Shown: piece after piece, positions 10,549 through 23,400 of the stretch
Layout: the number at the start of each line of letters is the position of its first letter
How positions within the stretch are numbered: position 1 is the first letter of the stretch
Assembly: GCA_023053575.1 (NCBI GenBank)
Contig: JAKZAP010000003.1
Span: 4,192,561 to 4,256,560, forward strand
Reading direction: 5' to 3'
Length of the DNA: 64,000 bases
DNA from: Branchinecta lynchi
Taxonomy: Eukaryota; Arthropoda; Branchiopoda; Anostraca; Branchinectidae
The notes under the pieces: model-generated
What the model was told of the DNA's origin: nothing
The model's database searches: none
Seen by the model: only the letters and a program-made list of their open reading frames with translations
Translations under genes and position numbers: made by a program

Positions 10549-11112
10549 GTGTTCCACACCAGTGGCAAACAGTACAGTGGAGTACGGTAAGCTCTGAAAA
10601 GAAAGGTCTTAACAGAAGCCTCGCATCTGCCAAACCAATGCAAGCAGTAAAGTATACACTGAACAAAACATAAACAGAACTACAAGTCCGTGCTCCACAC
10701 CAGTGGCAAACACTACAGTGGAGTACGGTAAGCTCTGAAAAGAAAGGTCTTAACAGAAGCCTCGCATCTACCAAACCAATGCAAGCAGTAAAGTATACAC
10801 TGAACAAAACATAAACAGAACTACAAGTCCGTGCTCCACACCAGTGGCAAACACTACAGTGGAGTACGGTAAGCTCTGAAAAGAAAGGTCTTAACAGAAG
10901 CCTCGCATCTACCAAACCAATGCAAGCAGTAAAGTATACACTGAACAAAACATAAACAGAACTACAAGTCCGTGCTCCACACCAGTGGCAAACAGTACAG
11001 TGGAGTACGGTAAGCTCTGAAAAGAAAGGTCTTAACAGAAGCCTCGCATCTACCAAACCAATGCAAGCAGTAAAGTATACACTGAACAAAACATAAACAG
11101 AACTACAAGTCA
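10549..11112 (+). repeat. Four tandem 141-bp repeats
   Basis: Unit starts (GTGYTCCACACCAGTGGC) fall at 10,549, 10,690, 10,831 and 10,972, exactly 141 bp apart, with only a few differences. Since 141 is divisible by three, an open frame of 193 codons runs on the minus strand; that is a consequence of the period and not evidence for a gene. Each unit contains ACG|GTAAGC, a reasonable splice donor (GT at 10,587, 10,728, 10,869 and 11,010). These may be repeated 5'-UTR donors of the gene downstream, but this is inference. Confidence 0.9.
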
Positions 11113-11940
11113 CAAGAAGAGGGAAGACCGGTGGTGGTTTAGTTCACTAGTGGATGATTTGAAATATTCCACTCGCTTGTCAATAGTCTTTGCAGGCAGT
11201 ACCAGTTGGAATTTGTGTGTCAAGAAGGAGTCACTGGTCCATGTGGGCAAATGCAGAAGATATTTGGAAAATTTAAAATAGATCCGTTGAACCGTTACAC
11301 CAATCCGTAATTACATTTGCTCAAACTAGCCTTCCTATGGCCTGCTCGGTTGTCTGTTTAACGAAGAAAGTAATATCTGTCTACAACAAATGTACTACTT
11401 GAGTTTTAAGCACATCTACACTTGTACTTAAGTAGTACCTACATCAAGAACTGCTTGTTTTAGGTACCGCGCTTCCACCATCTAGTAGTATGCTTACCAA
11501 GGGTCAAATGTACGTAACAGACTGCCAGAGACTCATGCTTTTTTTTTTAGGCTTTTAATTAATGTATAAATATCCAGCAATGGTCCCAAGATATGTTTGG
11601 TCTAAATGTCCGCTTTTCACCATTTGTTTGATCATTGGTTTGTGAAAGCAGTGACGAATCTCTCCATTTGTGCTATATAATGTCGTCGGTCGTCACAGAT
11701 GTGAATCTCTCTGACTGGCAACGTGCCTTTCTTCAGGACTGTCAGCTAACTCTAGCTCTTAAAGTTAAGTGTTAAGCCAGCTTAATTTTGTGTATTCTTT
11801 TCAAATATACTGAATTATTATATTGCGTGTAGGCTACTGACAGGCAAAAAGATTGGTATGCACATGTCAGCGAAAACGAGTCCCGTCGACACGGTAGTTC
11901 ACCTTACCCCGTCATTATGGTAAATTTTTCTGTTTTCCAG
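11113..11940 (+). other. Upstream region / probable intron 1 of the host gene
   Basis: No repeat family is recognised. It ends in TTTTTCTGTTTTCCAG at 11,940, a strong polypyrimidine tract and acceptor. A TATATAATG lies at about 11,673. A frame opening at 11,917 lies in the intron and is not used. Confidence 0.5.
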
Positions 11941-11948
11941 GAACCACC

Positions 11949-12190
11949 ATGGACCACCACCGTCCACCCAACCACCCTACACCTAAAGGGAGCTATGCGC
12001 AACCGCACTCTGCGCAATATTCGCCTCAACTGTCCTCAGTTGACGCACGATTGTCACAGCTTTTCGATCCCATTCTTCAGCTGGGATCGTCAAGAAACGA
12101 CCAATATGGGTATGAATATACCCAGGTTGGTCCTGCTGGATATGGGTATACGGAATTGCCGGACCCCCACGCTATGGAATATTATTCGAG
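11949..12190 (+). CDS. Host gene, first coding exon (unidentified protein)
   Basis: The exon runs from 11,941 (after the AG at 11,939-11,940) to 12,190, where TTCGAG|GTATGTTT is a good donor. The ATG at 11,949 sits in ACCACCATGG, close to the ideal Kozak context. It encodes 80 residues and two bases of the next codon. The peptide begins MDHHRPPNHPTPKGSYAQPH and later has SRNDQYGYEYTQVGP and YGYTELPDPHAMEYYS; it is Pro-, His-, Tyr- and Ser-rich with no signal peptide or membrane segment. This looks like a disordered N-terminus, as in many transcription factors or RNA-binding proteins, but no domain is reached. Reading past the donor hits a stop at 12,219-12,221. Confidence 0.72.
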
Positions 12191-13233
12191 GTATGTTTCT
12201 TATCTTAACTCTCTCGATTGATCTGGCGAATGATGAAAAAGTCACCACACTGTCAGAAGTTCATAATAGATAAAACAAGGATGCGCAGTTTCAACAGAAA
12301 ACACTTGGGATGTTATGATTTTTCAAACGTTGTGCATGGAAAATTATGCATACCAAGCATTGCCAAGAATAGGCGAAACAACATCTGCTGTCTTTTCCGA
12401 TATGGTGATGATAAACAAAAAAGCCAGCAGAAGTTTTTCCGGCGGTGTTTTAGCTATTCTTATATGCGGTAACTTTCAGGTCAAATATTATTTTATTTAT
12501 TTATTAATAGAAAAAGAGGTTAAGCCGACGCTTCTCTCCCTACGAAACACATGAACTGTTGTTTAAGAACACTGCACCACTGTACACTGGTGTAACGAAT
12601 ATACACCAAAAAGGATTCACATAAGCGCTGCAACTAAACTGAGAACCACCAAGATGTTGCTTAAACGAGAGTAAATTTGGGCGTGAAGTTTAAGAAATCG
12701 TGTCATCGTGAAATTAAGAAATCTCAGTCGTTCCTTGCCGAATTGGAGATGGTGTCAGTCAGGAATTGCAGTCCGTGACCAATTTGAACTTAAACTTGTC
12801 TTCGTATTCGCGTAGAACCTGGTGCCCATATAACGCGAATCTTCTCCGCTTACGGTTTTTTCCTTTCTTACCGCTCGACGCCGTCGTTTCATAGCCCCAC
12901 CGAATTCGCCAGGAAACGGCAGACTAACAAACAGAAAATTGTCTGATCACTCAAATATTTGTCAATAAAGTATATCCCTGTCAATAATATCCCTTTCTAT
13001 TTCGCCCACTTTGGTTCCCACCAGACGAATTTAGATGCGACGCGAATAAAAATTGAAGTTCGAGTCGAAACGGCGCGGCGCGAAATTTCGGCATGGCGAA
13101 TCGAATTTTTCATTCAATCGACGCCAGGTTCGCCCAGGCGAATGCGAATCCGCGTTCTATGATCAACATGGTCTAATTTAATTGATTCATTTTTGTTTGT
13201 GCTCGGAGGAAGATAAGACCCATGTCGTAAACC
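12191..13233 (+). other. Start of intron 2; no gene seen
   Basis: About 1 kb of sequence with no recognised family A or B content. Around 13,020-13,160 it is rich in CGAA/TTCG words, as if from an old inverted-repeat element, but no clear arms were found. Short frames at 12,218-12,554 have no exon signals. Confidence 0.4.
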
Positions 13234-15232
13234 TTTTTTATGGCACTTGCCTTCGGCCAAGTGCCATATAGCGATTGTAATTTCTGTCCGTCAGTCGGTC
13301 TGTCGGTCCCGGTTTTGCTAGTTCGGGCACTTCCAGATAAGCTAGGACGAAGAAACTTGGGCAGGCATATCACGAACCGGACCAGATTAAATTAAAAATA
13401 GTCGCTTCCCCGATCCGACCATCTGGAAGGGACTGGAGGGAGGGGGGGTCCGGAAAAATTAAGAAAAATTAGATATTTTTAGCTTACGTACCGGTGATCG
13501 GAATCTTAATGAAACTTGATATATGGAAAGACCTTGTGTCTTGGACGTTCCATTTTAAATCCTTACCAGATCCGGTGACATTGGGGGGGGGGGGGTAGGA
13601 GGGGTAAACCGGAAATCTTGGAAGATATGTGACTGACATAACCGGAACGGATCCGCTCAATTTAGGGAGTTAGGGTGGGATCCGGGCACTGCGGGGGTGT
13701 TGGGGGGGAGGGGGGTCTAGATTTCTGGCGATACTACGATTTCGGCATACTTCCTGATGTGCTAGGACGATGAAACTTGGCAGGTATGTCAGTGATGCGA
13801 ACAGATTGACTTGAGAATAGTGGTTTCCCCGATCCGACCATCGGGGGGAGGGGGGGGAGTGGATGGATGGGGAGTCCGGAATGTAGTGGCATAATTTTTG
13901 AACGGGTGCTCGGTTTTAATGAAACTTGTCAGGTGGAAAGAGCTATCGCCTCAGATTTTCAGTGTCAAGTCAGCGTCGGATCCGATACCTGTGGGGGGAT
14001 GGGGGGGGGGAAACTCTAGAAACGCTTAAAGCAGAGAGAATAGGACGGAACTTAATGGAGAGAACACGCATTAGGCCTAGATACGAAATTCATGGAACCA
14101 GATGGTTTCGGGGCTCTGTGGGAGGAGTTGGAGGCGGTTTGCTGGAATTCCGGTAACCGCGAGTTAGAATAGTTCCAGATGTACTAAGACAACGAACCTT
14201 GCAGGCATATTATTGACCAGACTTGATTGATTTAAGAACCCGACAGAACATACCCCCGGATACTTCCGTTTCTAGATCCCAGCATTTTGGGGGGGATCGA
14301 TGGAAGGGAAAAATGGAAATTGACTTCTGCAAATTGCGAACGAGTGGTCTTATTTAAATGAAACTTAATGGGTGGTAAGAATCGATGCCCTAGACATGTA
14401 AAACATGCGCTTGAACTACATGCGACCACAGTTACGGGAATTGGGGGAATTTTGACATGCAGAAATACCAAACGGATGGACTGAATGAGATTAAGTTCGT
14501 CAGTGCCGAGTTTATGCGGCCTAGATTTGTTTTTTGGTGTCCGGGCCGGATTCGGCCAAGGTAGGGGGGGGGATACCAGAAATTTGCAGATAGGCTATGC
14601 TCCGATTTCAGTAAAACTTGATGGACGGGAAGATGTGATTAAGAGAGACGACGTTTATGTTTCAAACTCCTCTTCAGCGACAGTGGGGGTAGTTGGAGGG
14701 AGATTGCCGGAAACTTTGAGGCTCGCATAGGGGTCAAATGAGTCCGTCAATTCATATGAAACTTAGAATGTAGAGAGAGCGTATACCCTAGATGATATAT
14801 TTTAGGGTCCAACCCAAATCCGACAACGGTGGTAGTGGGGGGGGGGGGGCGAAATTTTCAAAAAATGCTCGATTGAAACTTGACAGATGGTATAAAAGAA
14901 AATGCTTTTGATGATCCATCTTTGCGTCCGAACCAGATTCGGCCAAAGTAAGGGGAGATGGGGGAGTACCGGAAACTGTGTGACACGTCTAGGTATCAAA
15001 CGACCGTCGAGTGGATTTATTGGGCTGAAACTTGGAAGTTTGAACATTCATGCGCATTTGCTACTGATAATCCGAGACGATGCCGAAACTACTCAGAATT
15101 GAGTAAAAGTAAATATCCTATTTCTACTTCCGAACCACATTTTTGGATGGCGGGTGTATTTTGCGACGTCCTCATCTACTTTCTTGTACCGCCTACTCGT
15201 AACAAGTGCCATATGAGCTCGTAGCTATTGTT
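13234..15232 (+). mobile_element. Family B element, full length
   Basis: It begins with T-run plus the hairpin TATGGCACTTG..CAAGTGCCATA (13,239-13,269), then GCGATTG, a short GTCC/GTCGG microsatellite and GCACTTCCAGATAAGCTAGG. About ten half-units follow, each with a GAAACTTG word and a G-rich tract. It ends ACAAGTGCCATATGAGCTC..GTAGCTATTGTT. The last 30 bases again contain the hairpin arm. It carries no protein gene; short frames inside are repeat units. Confidence 0.87.
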
Positions 15233-15401
15233 ATTTTTCATTTTTTCTTTAGTCATATGTCTGTCGTCGTAAATTCTCGTGTTGTCCTTAAATTTTAGTG
15301 TTGATGTGTGATATTTGTTAGTTTGTTTTTTTGTTTACAATGCTTTAGGCTAAAATTGTATTAATAATTTGTACAAACCCATCTTAATTAGTGAAGCGTC
15401 G

Positions 15402-16459
15402 TTTTTGGGATCCCAAAACGTAAGTGGAGGGATACCTATGACATCGCAAAAGTTCTCCGTCCGTCCGTCTGTAAGCACGATAACTCTCGAAGGGAATGAG
15501 ATATTTTGATGAAACTTGGTATGAGGATTGTTTGGTTCAAGGGTAATGTCGAGTTCGTAGATGGGCTCTGTAGCCCTATATTTGGGGGTGGGGGAGGTGG
15601 TTCAATTTAAGGGACAAACAAAATATTTTTAAACAGCTAATGTGATAGTCGGTTACGGGGTAAGACGACATGCTGAGCACGATGGTGACACTCATTTTCT
15701 CGCCGGACAAGTAGTTCGTCCGTAATCCGGCAAAAACCGGAAAGTTTGTTAAAAGTAAAAGTTTCATTTGAAGTTGATTAAATATTGGATTTAGGGGTAA
15801 GAAGACATGTTGAGCACGATGGTGAACACCATTTTCGCGATGGACGAGTAGTTCGTCCGGAATCCGGCAAAAACCGGAAAGTTGGTTAAAAGTAAAAGTT
15901 TCATATGAAGTTGATTAAATGTTTGATTTAGGGGTAAGAAGGCATGCTGAGCATGATGGTGAAAACCATTTTCTCGCCAGACAACTAGTTCGCCTGTAAT
16001 CCGGCAAAAACCGGAAAATATGTTAAAAGTAAAAGCTTTATCTGAAGTTGATTAGATGATATATTTAGGGGTAAGAAGAGACGCTGAGTCTGTATATAAT
16101 GATCATTTTTTACCCGGACATATAATTAGTCCGGAATCCGGTTGTACCCGAATTTTTTCTAAGTCAAAATTTTATTTAAAGTTGATTAGATTTCTTTATA
16201 GGGCTTCGTTTCTGAATTTTTCTTTTTTTGCTGGACTAGTAGTTCGCTCGGAATTCGGGCGAAACCGCAAATTTGGCAGTAGTAAAGCAGGAAGTTTCAG
16301 TCAATATCGTCAAAATAGATATGGCGTATAGAGGTATAGATAGGTAGATAGAATATCTGAACTCAGTTTTCTCTGATGATTAGCCTGGCGAAGACAAGAC
16401 CGAATTGTCTGGATCAAATCTTAGATTTTTGGGATCCCATCGACACCTTTGGTCTTGTT
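15402..16459 (+). mobile_element. Family A element
   Basis: It runs from TTTTTGGGATCCCAAAACG to ATCGACACCTTTGGTCTTGTT. The microsatellite is reduced to about 12 bp. Core units include CGGACAAGTAGTTCGTCCG and are followed by the terminal variant GGCAGTAGTAAAGCAGG. The ATCGACACC variant of the 3' end is shared with the copies ending at 9,200 and 59,624. Confidence 0.87.
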
Positions 16460-17995
16460 TATACCACTCGCATGTCTGATGCTTTTGAGAAACACCGGGT
16501 TTATTTATATTTGCCATTAAAGTTGTACCTTACCTTTACTTTACCTTACCAGTCTTTATTCATTGTCAAGTTGGGAGTGGTAAGGCAAGACGTAGAGTGG
16601 TAAGGCTGTCTATGCAGGAACTGACGGTGGTACGAAAGAACAAATATATATTGCACTAGTATATACAAATAGATGTATAGCATACGCGAATCTGATCTAG
16701 TCTGAAGATGCAGAGCTCCAGCGGTGATATATATATGTCAGGTTCTCTAGGACAAGGCTATATGTACGTACTCCTCGCGTGTGCCTGTGTCATGTATCTC
16801 TGAAGTTAGTCGACCCTGACATTCATGACAACTAAAAAATCGGGAACGACGTTCCCGTCACCAGAAAAAAAGTATAGGAGTGTGTGTCCCTTACGGCCAC
16901 GCTTCAGAGCCGCTGTTCCTCCTGCCCGGCGTTCCGGCTTCCGACGTACTAATTTGTCACAGGAACTTCCCGCGCGGAAATATGAAGACCGGAAATGTCC
17001 CTGTCAAAATTCTCCCGGGTCAGAATCCGCTCGGCGGGGAAAATTCGGATTTTGTTTTCTTTATCGGGAAAAGGCTCTTCACTGCTAGTTAGAGTGGAGG
17101 TGATGATGCCAAAGGTTCACGTAGAACGTGAGGTCTAAGCTGTGTTTCTTGGCACTTCTCGTGAAGTTTGAAGATACAAACAGGACGGAAAAAATGCGCT
17201 GATGAGTTATCGACGGAGAGTGAAAGACTACGGCAGGAGGGATTTTTTTTTAATTTTTTTTTTTAGTATTTCAGTGGTGACTAGGAGAAATGTTTCCGTG
17301 CTCCACCCTACTTACCTTAGTTACTATGCATGCGGTCATGAATCCTGGCTTTTTGCCGTTAAGGCTGGAACTATTTTTCTATTTTCCAGCAGAATATCAT
17401 GCCACGGGCGAATCCGACCAATCTCGTTACAGAGATGCGTAGTTACTACACTAACCACGCTCCCGAGCTTGGTTAGCAAATAGCTACCATTAGTTACTAT
17501 TTCGAGAAGGCTGGAGGTCAGCGCAGTTATCAAACATGAATCCGAGAGGAATACATGTAATCAGTTTTCTCCATATCCTGCTAATTCTTCTGCCCAGTTT
17601 TTACGTAGTTTCATCCAATCATTTATTTCTGGTAAAATATTGTAAGTATATTAGTTAATTTGTTTCGTGTCTGTGTGTATTTCGTAAATTTATATTCCAC
17701 TTGTAGCTTTTAGCTATTTGGATTAAACTTGATTGATTGATTGAATAAATCTAGCTAATCTATCGAAGATGGCGCTAAACGGATGAGTCAGCGGAGATTT
17801 GTTCTAGCGATGTTTCGGTTCTTCTTGGCAAGGGTTCTGTTCAGGCTTAAGGAAGAGCTGGTGCGCAAGCGCGTTATAGTAGGATAGGGAAAGTGACTAG
17901 AAGACTGTGTAAGGGAGATTTTTTTGGAAACATGAAGTATTCCATTGAGAGAATATTTCTGAATTACATTAAAGACGCTAAAGAATTGAGCAGTC
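16460..17995. other. Intronic stretch with LINE tail and family C relic
   Basis: No gene is supported; frames at 16,825-17,092 overlap each other in two registers and have no splice context. GATTAAACTTGATTGATTGATTG at 17,722-17,744 looks like the 3' tail of a non-LTR element. 17,790-17,850 (GCGATGTTTCGGTTCTTCTT, GGCAAGGGTTCTGTTCAGG) is a diverged family C arm. Confidence 0.45.
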
Positions 17996-18889
17996 TTTGG
18001 GATCGAAAACGTAAGTGAAGGGATACCTATGACATCGCAAATGTTGTCTGTCTGCCTGTCTGTCTGTCTGTCTGTGAGCAGGATACTCTCGAAGGGAATG
18101 AGATATTTTGATGGAACTTGGTGTGAGGATCCTTTGGGTCAAGGGAAAGGTCGAGTTCGTAGATGGGGTAGAAGGGGCAAACAAAATATTCTTAAACATC
18201 TAATAAGATAGTCGATTAAGGGGTAAGAAGACATGCTGAACACGATTGTGAAAACCGTTTCTCGCCGGACTAGTTCGCCCGGTACCCGGCCAAAACCGGA
18301 AAGTTTGTTAAAAGTAAAAGTTTTATTTGAAGTTGAGTAGATGTTCGAATTAGAAGTAAGAATACATGCTGAACACTTGGCGAACACGTGGAAACCATTT
18401 TCCACCTGGATAAGTAGTTCGCCCGGAATCCGGCCAAAACCGGAAATTTGTTAAAAGCAGAAGTTATATTTGTAGTTGATTAGATGTCCAATTTAAAGGT
18501 AAGAAGAAATGCTGAATCGGTGTGTGACAATCAGTTTTTACCCGGACATATAGTTCGCCCGGAATCCGGCTGAAACCGGAAAACTTGTTATAAGTCAAGT
18601 TTTTATTTGAAGTTGATTAGATGTTCGATACAGGGGTAAGGATATACGCTGAATTAGTTTTTGAGCTTAATTTTTTCGCCGGACAAGTAGTTCCGTAATT
18701 CCGCTAATAGATATGACTTATAGGGGTAAACACACATTCTAAATCCATATCTTAACTTATTTTTCTCCTCTGATTAGCTGTTTGAACTTCATCTGTTCTA
18801 AATTTTAATAGTAAAAATGTTGATCCCGAACCAATTGTCTGGATGAAATATTGAACTTTTGGGATCCTATCGAAACCTTTGGTCTTGTT
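17996..18889 (+). mobile_element. Family A element, diverged
   Basis: The 5' end reads TTTGGGATCGAAAACG and the 3' end GGGATCCTATCGAAACC..CTTGTT at 18,889. Both palindromes carry changes, so this is an older copy. The microsatellite is TGTC only (about 18,046-18,074). Four core units are recognisable. Confidence 0.82.
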
Positions 18890-19504
18890 GCTAGTCGAAG
18901 CCTTGTTCGTCAATGAGGCTAACGTTGCTAAAACAGGACTACCCTACTGCCCTTTCATTGACAATCAAAGCAGGGCTCCTGCCTTTAATCAGAACAGTGC
19001 TGCCATCTTAAAGCAGAGCTCTTACTCTGCCTAATGCAAAATGTTATGCATAACAAGCATTGCCAGGAAGAGCCGAAAAAACGCTCAAAAAAGAATTTGC
19101 TGAATTTTCGGATATCATGACGACAATCAACAACAGTACAGGTTTCGATGGGATCTCAAAAATGTAATATCTCATCCAGACAATTGGGTCCTGTCTTCTC
19201 CAGACTCCTTAAGCATTTTTACTACAAAAAATCAGAAACAGATTTAGGCCAAATAGCTAATCATCTGAGAAAACCAAGTTCAGATATGGATTCAGCATTT
19301 GTGTTTACCGTACCCCTTTAACTCATATTTATTTTGAAAAGCGAAACTTCCTGCCTTACCTCACTTCTGCCAAATTTCCGGTTTCTGCCGAATTCGGGAA
19401 ATGTTCATCCGACAAAATAACAAAGCTCAAAAACGAATTTGTCGTATCTCCTTACCCCTATATCGAACATCTAATCAACTTCAAAGTAAGTTGAATAAGA
19501 AGAG

Positions 19505-19602
19505 TGACAGCCTGACGAGGACCCTTGCCAAGAAGGGCCGAAATATCGCTGATGAAAAATCAGAGCTGACGTATCCGTTGTAAACATTGTTTGAATAAAT
19601 GT
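19505..19602 (+). mobile_element. Family C half-element
   Basis: It holds only the right arm: GTGACAGCCTGACGAGG, CCAAGAAGGGCCGAAATATC, GTTGTAAACATTGTTTGAAT. The left arm is missing, so it is either a truncated insertion or a remnant after arm deletion. Confidence 0.75.
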
Positions 19603-19883
19603 TTTAACTCATGACAAATTTTCTGGATTTGGCCGGATTCCCGGTGAACTACTTCTACGGCGAGAAAATGGTTCTAACAATCGTGTTCACCATGTCTTTC
19701 TACCCCTAAATCTCCTTACCCCTATATCGAACATCTAATCAACTTCAAATAAGGTTTTAACTCATGACAAATTTTCCGGATTAGGCCGGATTCCCCGTGA
19801 ACTACTTGTACGGCGAGAAAATGGTTCTAACAATCGTGTTCACCATGTCTTTCTACCCTAAACTGAACCTGAAACTGAACTAA

Positions 19884-20042
19884 ACTGAACCTAAACTGAA
19901 CACTGTTCGTAATGAACTGTTAACGCAAGGAAAGGCCCTTCGTGACGCTGGGTCTGTTAAGGTGACTCGGGTCAAACAGAAAGGTGTCAAACTTTGGCTA
20001 GAGTTTAAGTCCGACACTTCATCAGAGTGGGTCAAAGCCTAG
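19884..20042 (+). pseudogene. LINE-1 ORF1, C-terminal remnant
   Basis: An open stretch ends in ..KVTRVKQKGVKLWLEF..SEWVKA and a stop at 20,040-20,042. Its Lys/Arg-rich end with KALRDAGSV resembles the tail of gag-like ORF1 proteins of CR1/jockey elements, which bind element RNA. The rest of ORF1 is absent, lost by 5' truncation. The assignment is inference from place and composition. Confidence 0.55.
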
Positions 20043-20477
20043 TGATGAATAAATACTTGCGACTGTGTAGAATGCTCTCCCATTAGATGTTGTGTGCTGA
20101 CAACGAGACTTTCGGTATGTGGTGATTATTCGTGATTATTCGGTGATCTCAGTTTATTAAAATGTTAATGTTTGCGTTGCGAAGGTATGGTAATGCAATC
20201 CGCTCACTGCTTCAATAATCATGTGTGTGTTTCATCTTGCTGTCACTGTACAGCTCATTTTCTTCAGCGTGCTTTTTTCATTGTTAGGCCTAGTGATTGT
20301 TGAATGGTATCAAGGTTTCGTTTTGGTTCTACCCTCGTCATATATTATTTTTAGGAAGTCAAATCTGAGTTATGTTGATTCCGGTATTTACGAGATTTGT
20401 ACTTCATCTTCATTACCCGAGCAAGCAAGGCAGTGGCACGTGATAGCAATTATGTTACTTTTTCATTATTTTTATAA

Positions 20478-23400
20478 ATGATCAATGTGGATTCTGGGAA
20501 CGATAGACTTCGATCTCTTCGAGATAATCAGCTTAATTTAAAAGAAATATGCGAAGAATCGGGTTCGCTTAAGGATAATATATTGGATTCCTATTTATTT
20601 AACCTCCCGCCTACTCAAATTTATTTTCAACATGAGCTTCCTAAGATGTCAAATCATGGTAAGGATTTTAGATCAGCATTCTTCAATTGTCGTGGTCTAC
20701 TTAGCAGTCTGCAATTTGTCACCAATTTACTATGTAATCACGGGCTGAGGATTCTTGGTGTGTGTGAAACGTTTCTTGGTGATGGTAATGAAAGTCTGGT
20801 GCATAGTGAAGGGTTCAGTTTTATTTCTAATAACCGACAAAAAAGAAGAGGTGGGGGACTGGGCATTTTTATAGACAGCAATATTCCATTTGTTGTCCTG
20901 GAACAACTCTCTACACATGATAAACCTATGATATTTGAAACCCTTTGTATAGAATTCACTGTGGCTGGTACAAAAACTCTTTTTTGTGTTGTTTATCGTC
21001 CACCATCTTCTTCGATGAATGATTTTCTGGATCAGTATGATATGTTCTTAGAGTCTGTTGCCGGTCGCAATTGCAAACAAGTTCTGGTGGTGGGTGACTT
21101 CAATATCAACCTGTTAGAATTAAATGTTCCATCTAGTAATTATTCCAAAGATAAAGCCCTTACTTTTCTGTGCACTAACCTCTCACGCATGCTTATTCCA
21201 ACTTGTCGGGTGGCTACACGTATTGCGGATGATTCTGCGACACTAATAGACAATATTTTTTCGTCTATACCAGTTGTATCGTCGCATGTTATAATGAATG
21301 ATGTTTCGGACCACTGTGTACTTGTTGCTGATTTTGCTTTTAATTATCGGCCAAGAAATAATATTTCGAAGAAATGTAGAGAAGTGAGTAATGATAATAT
21401 TATTAAATTGAGAAGTAAGTTGTCTTCGCATGATTGGTCACCTCTATTTAAATGTTTTTGCCCGGATGTTGCCACAGCCATGTTTTTGAAAACTTTCCGC
21501 GAATATTTAGATGACATTTGTCCATTTGTGGAACGATTTGTCACGAAAAAGGTCCCCAAAAATCCTTGGATTTCTCAAGGAATATTACGATCTATTCTGA
21601 TAAAAAATAAATTATTCAAAATATATATGACTACGCCGAACGTTGATAATAAAGTTAAGTTTAAAAATTACAAAAATATTCTGTCGTGGGTAATACGCAA
21701 AGCTAAAACGCAGTATTATGAAAAAGCATTTGTAAAAGCACAAGGTAACCAGAAGAGTACTTGGCGAATAATTAATTCTCTTATGGGAAAAAACAAATCG
21801 TCTTCGACACTGAATGAGATAATCGATAGTGAAGGTAATGTTGTTACGGATCGTCAAGGAATTGCGAATCTTCTCAATGCACACTTTGTTAGTATTGGAG
21901 AGAAGACAGCTGCAGGGTGCCTACCCCCTTCGAAAGAGTCATTTAGGCGGCACATGCCTCCCCCGATGGATACATCCTTATTTCTTACTCCAGTTTCTAT
22001 TCTTGAATTAAAAAATATCATAGCTAAATTAAAAGATGGTTTTTCTGAAGCCCTGGATGGATCTTCAACTTATTTAGTTAAGGCAATATCTCCTAGTATT
22101 TTGCATGTTCTTTGTCACATTACAAATTTAATTATTCAAACAGGAGTCTTTCCGGGTTCTTTTAAATCAGCTAGAATAGTTCCCCTGCACAAGGGTGAAG
22201 ATTCGCGGCTTTGCACCAATTACCGACCAATATCGATACTCTCTGCATTTTCAAAGATAGTAGAAAGAGCCCTTTATAATAGAATTTATGGATTTCTTGA
22301 TAGATTCAAATTTTTTTCAACACTTCAGTTCGGATTCCGCAAAAATCATAGTACGATTCACCCAATGACTGTCATCGTGCAACACGTTCAGGATTGTCTG
22401 GATCGTGGCGAGACTCCTGCAACAATTTTTCTTGATATTCAAAAAGCATTTGACACGATATCACATGAGATTCTTTATTGTAAACTTAACAACGCGGGTA
22501 TTCGTGGAAATGCACTGGATCTCATAAAATCTTATTTGTCGGATAGAAAACAAGTAGTTGTTCTAGATAATCACTCGTCAGATGATTTATCGCAATCAAG
22601 AACAGTAGGGGTTCCACAGGGATCGGTACTTGGACCACTATTGTTCTTAATATATATCAATGATTTGAGTTTCTGTACGGGTGATTCTTCATTGAATACT
22701 CAGTTTGCAGATGACACAGCAGCAACACTATCGGCTACGGACGAGCATGCTATGGTATTAAATTTGAAGACTACATTTTGCCAACTAATAGAATGGATGT
22801 CTGATAATAAATTAGCTTTAAACAAGAAAAAGACAAAATTTTTAATTTATAGTAGAACTGGATGTAAGTTTGACAGTGTAAGGAAAGTAGAAATAGAATC
22901 AGGTGAAGGTGTAATTGTTTTTGAGCGAGCTGACTCTATTCGTTATTTGGGTGTTATTTTCGACCAGAATGTGTCATGGAAAGAGCACATTAATTTGGTT
23001 AGGACTAAGGCTTCTCGTGGTGTTGGACTTATGTTTAGACTTAAGCATCTTCTCCCGTATTCAGCTCTGAGATCGCTTTATTTTTCTTTGGTTCATTGCC
23101 ATTTTGATTATGCGTCAATAATATATCTTAATACGTTTATAAGTCATATCAAACCAATCCAAATCATACAGAATAAAGCTTTGCGCGTTCTGAAATTGTT
23201 TCTTCCAGCCCCGTCCAAGTTCCCCAATAAAACTTCAACCGAGACCCTGTTTATATTACATAATATTCTTCCAGTAAGAAGTGCAATGCAGTATTTAGTA
23301 ATACTTTTTAAAATTAAGCTTGATCGATCATTGCTACCCGAATACTTTTCATCAATGAATCTGTTGTGTCTTTCTGATTCGTCTCAGATTGAAACAAGAT

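Noticed and set aside
10532..11113. 193-codon minus-strand frame with a repeated Cys-rich peptide
   Set aside because: The 141-bp period is a multiple of three, so one open unit makes all units open. No splice or start context and no family resemblance.
11917..12273. 118-codon frame overlapping the first host exon
   Set aside because: Starts inside the intron before the acceptor and is in another register from the Kozak ATG; reads through the donor.
16825..17092. Two overlapping frames (87 and 70 codons)
   Set aside because: Both registers are open over the same bases; no exon borders or homology.
20221..20481. 86-codon hydrophobic frame before LINE-1 ORF2
   Set aside because: Lies between ORF1 and ORF2 where a non-coding linker is expected; overlaps the ORF2 start; composition is low-complexity T-rich.
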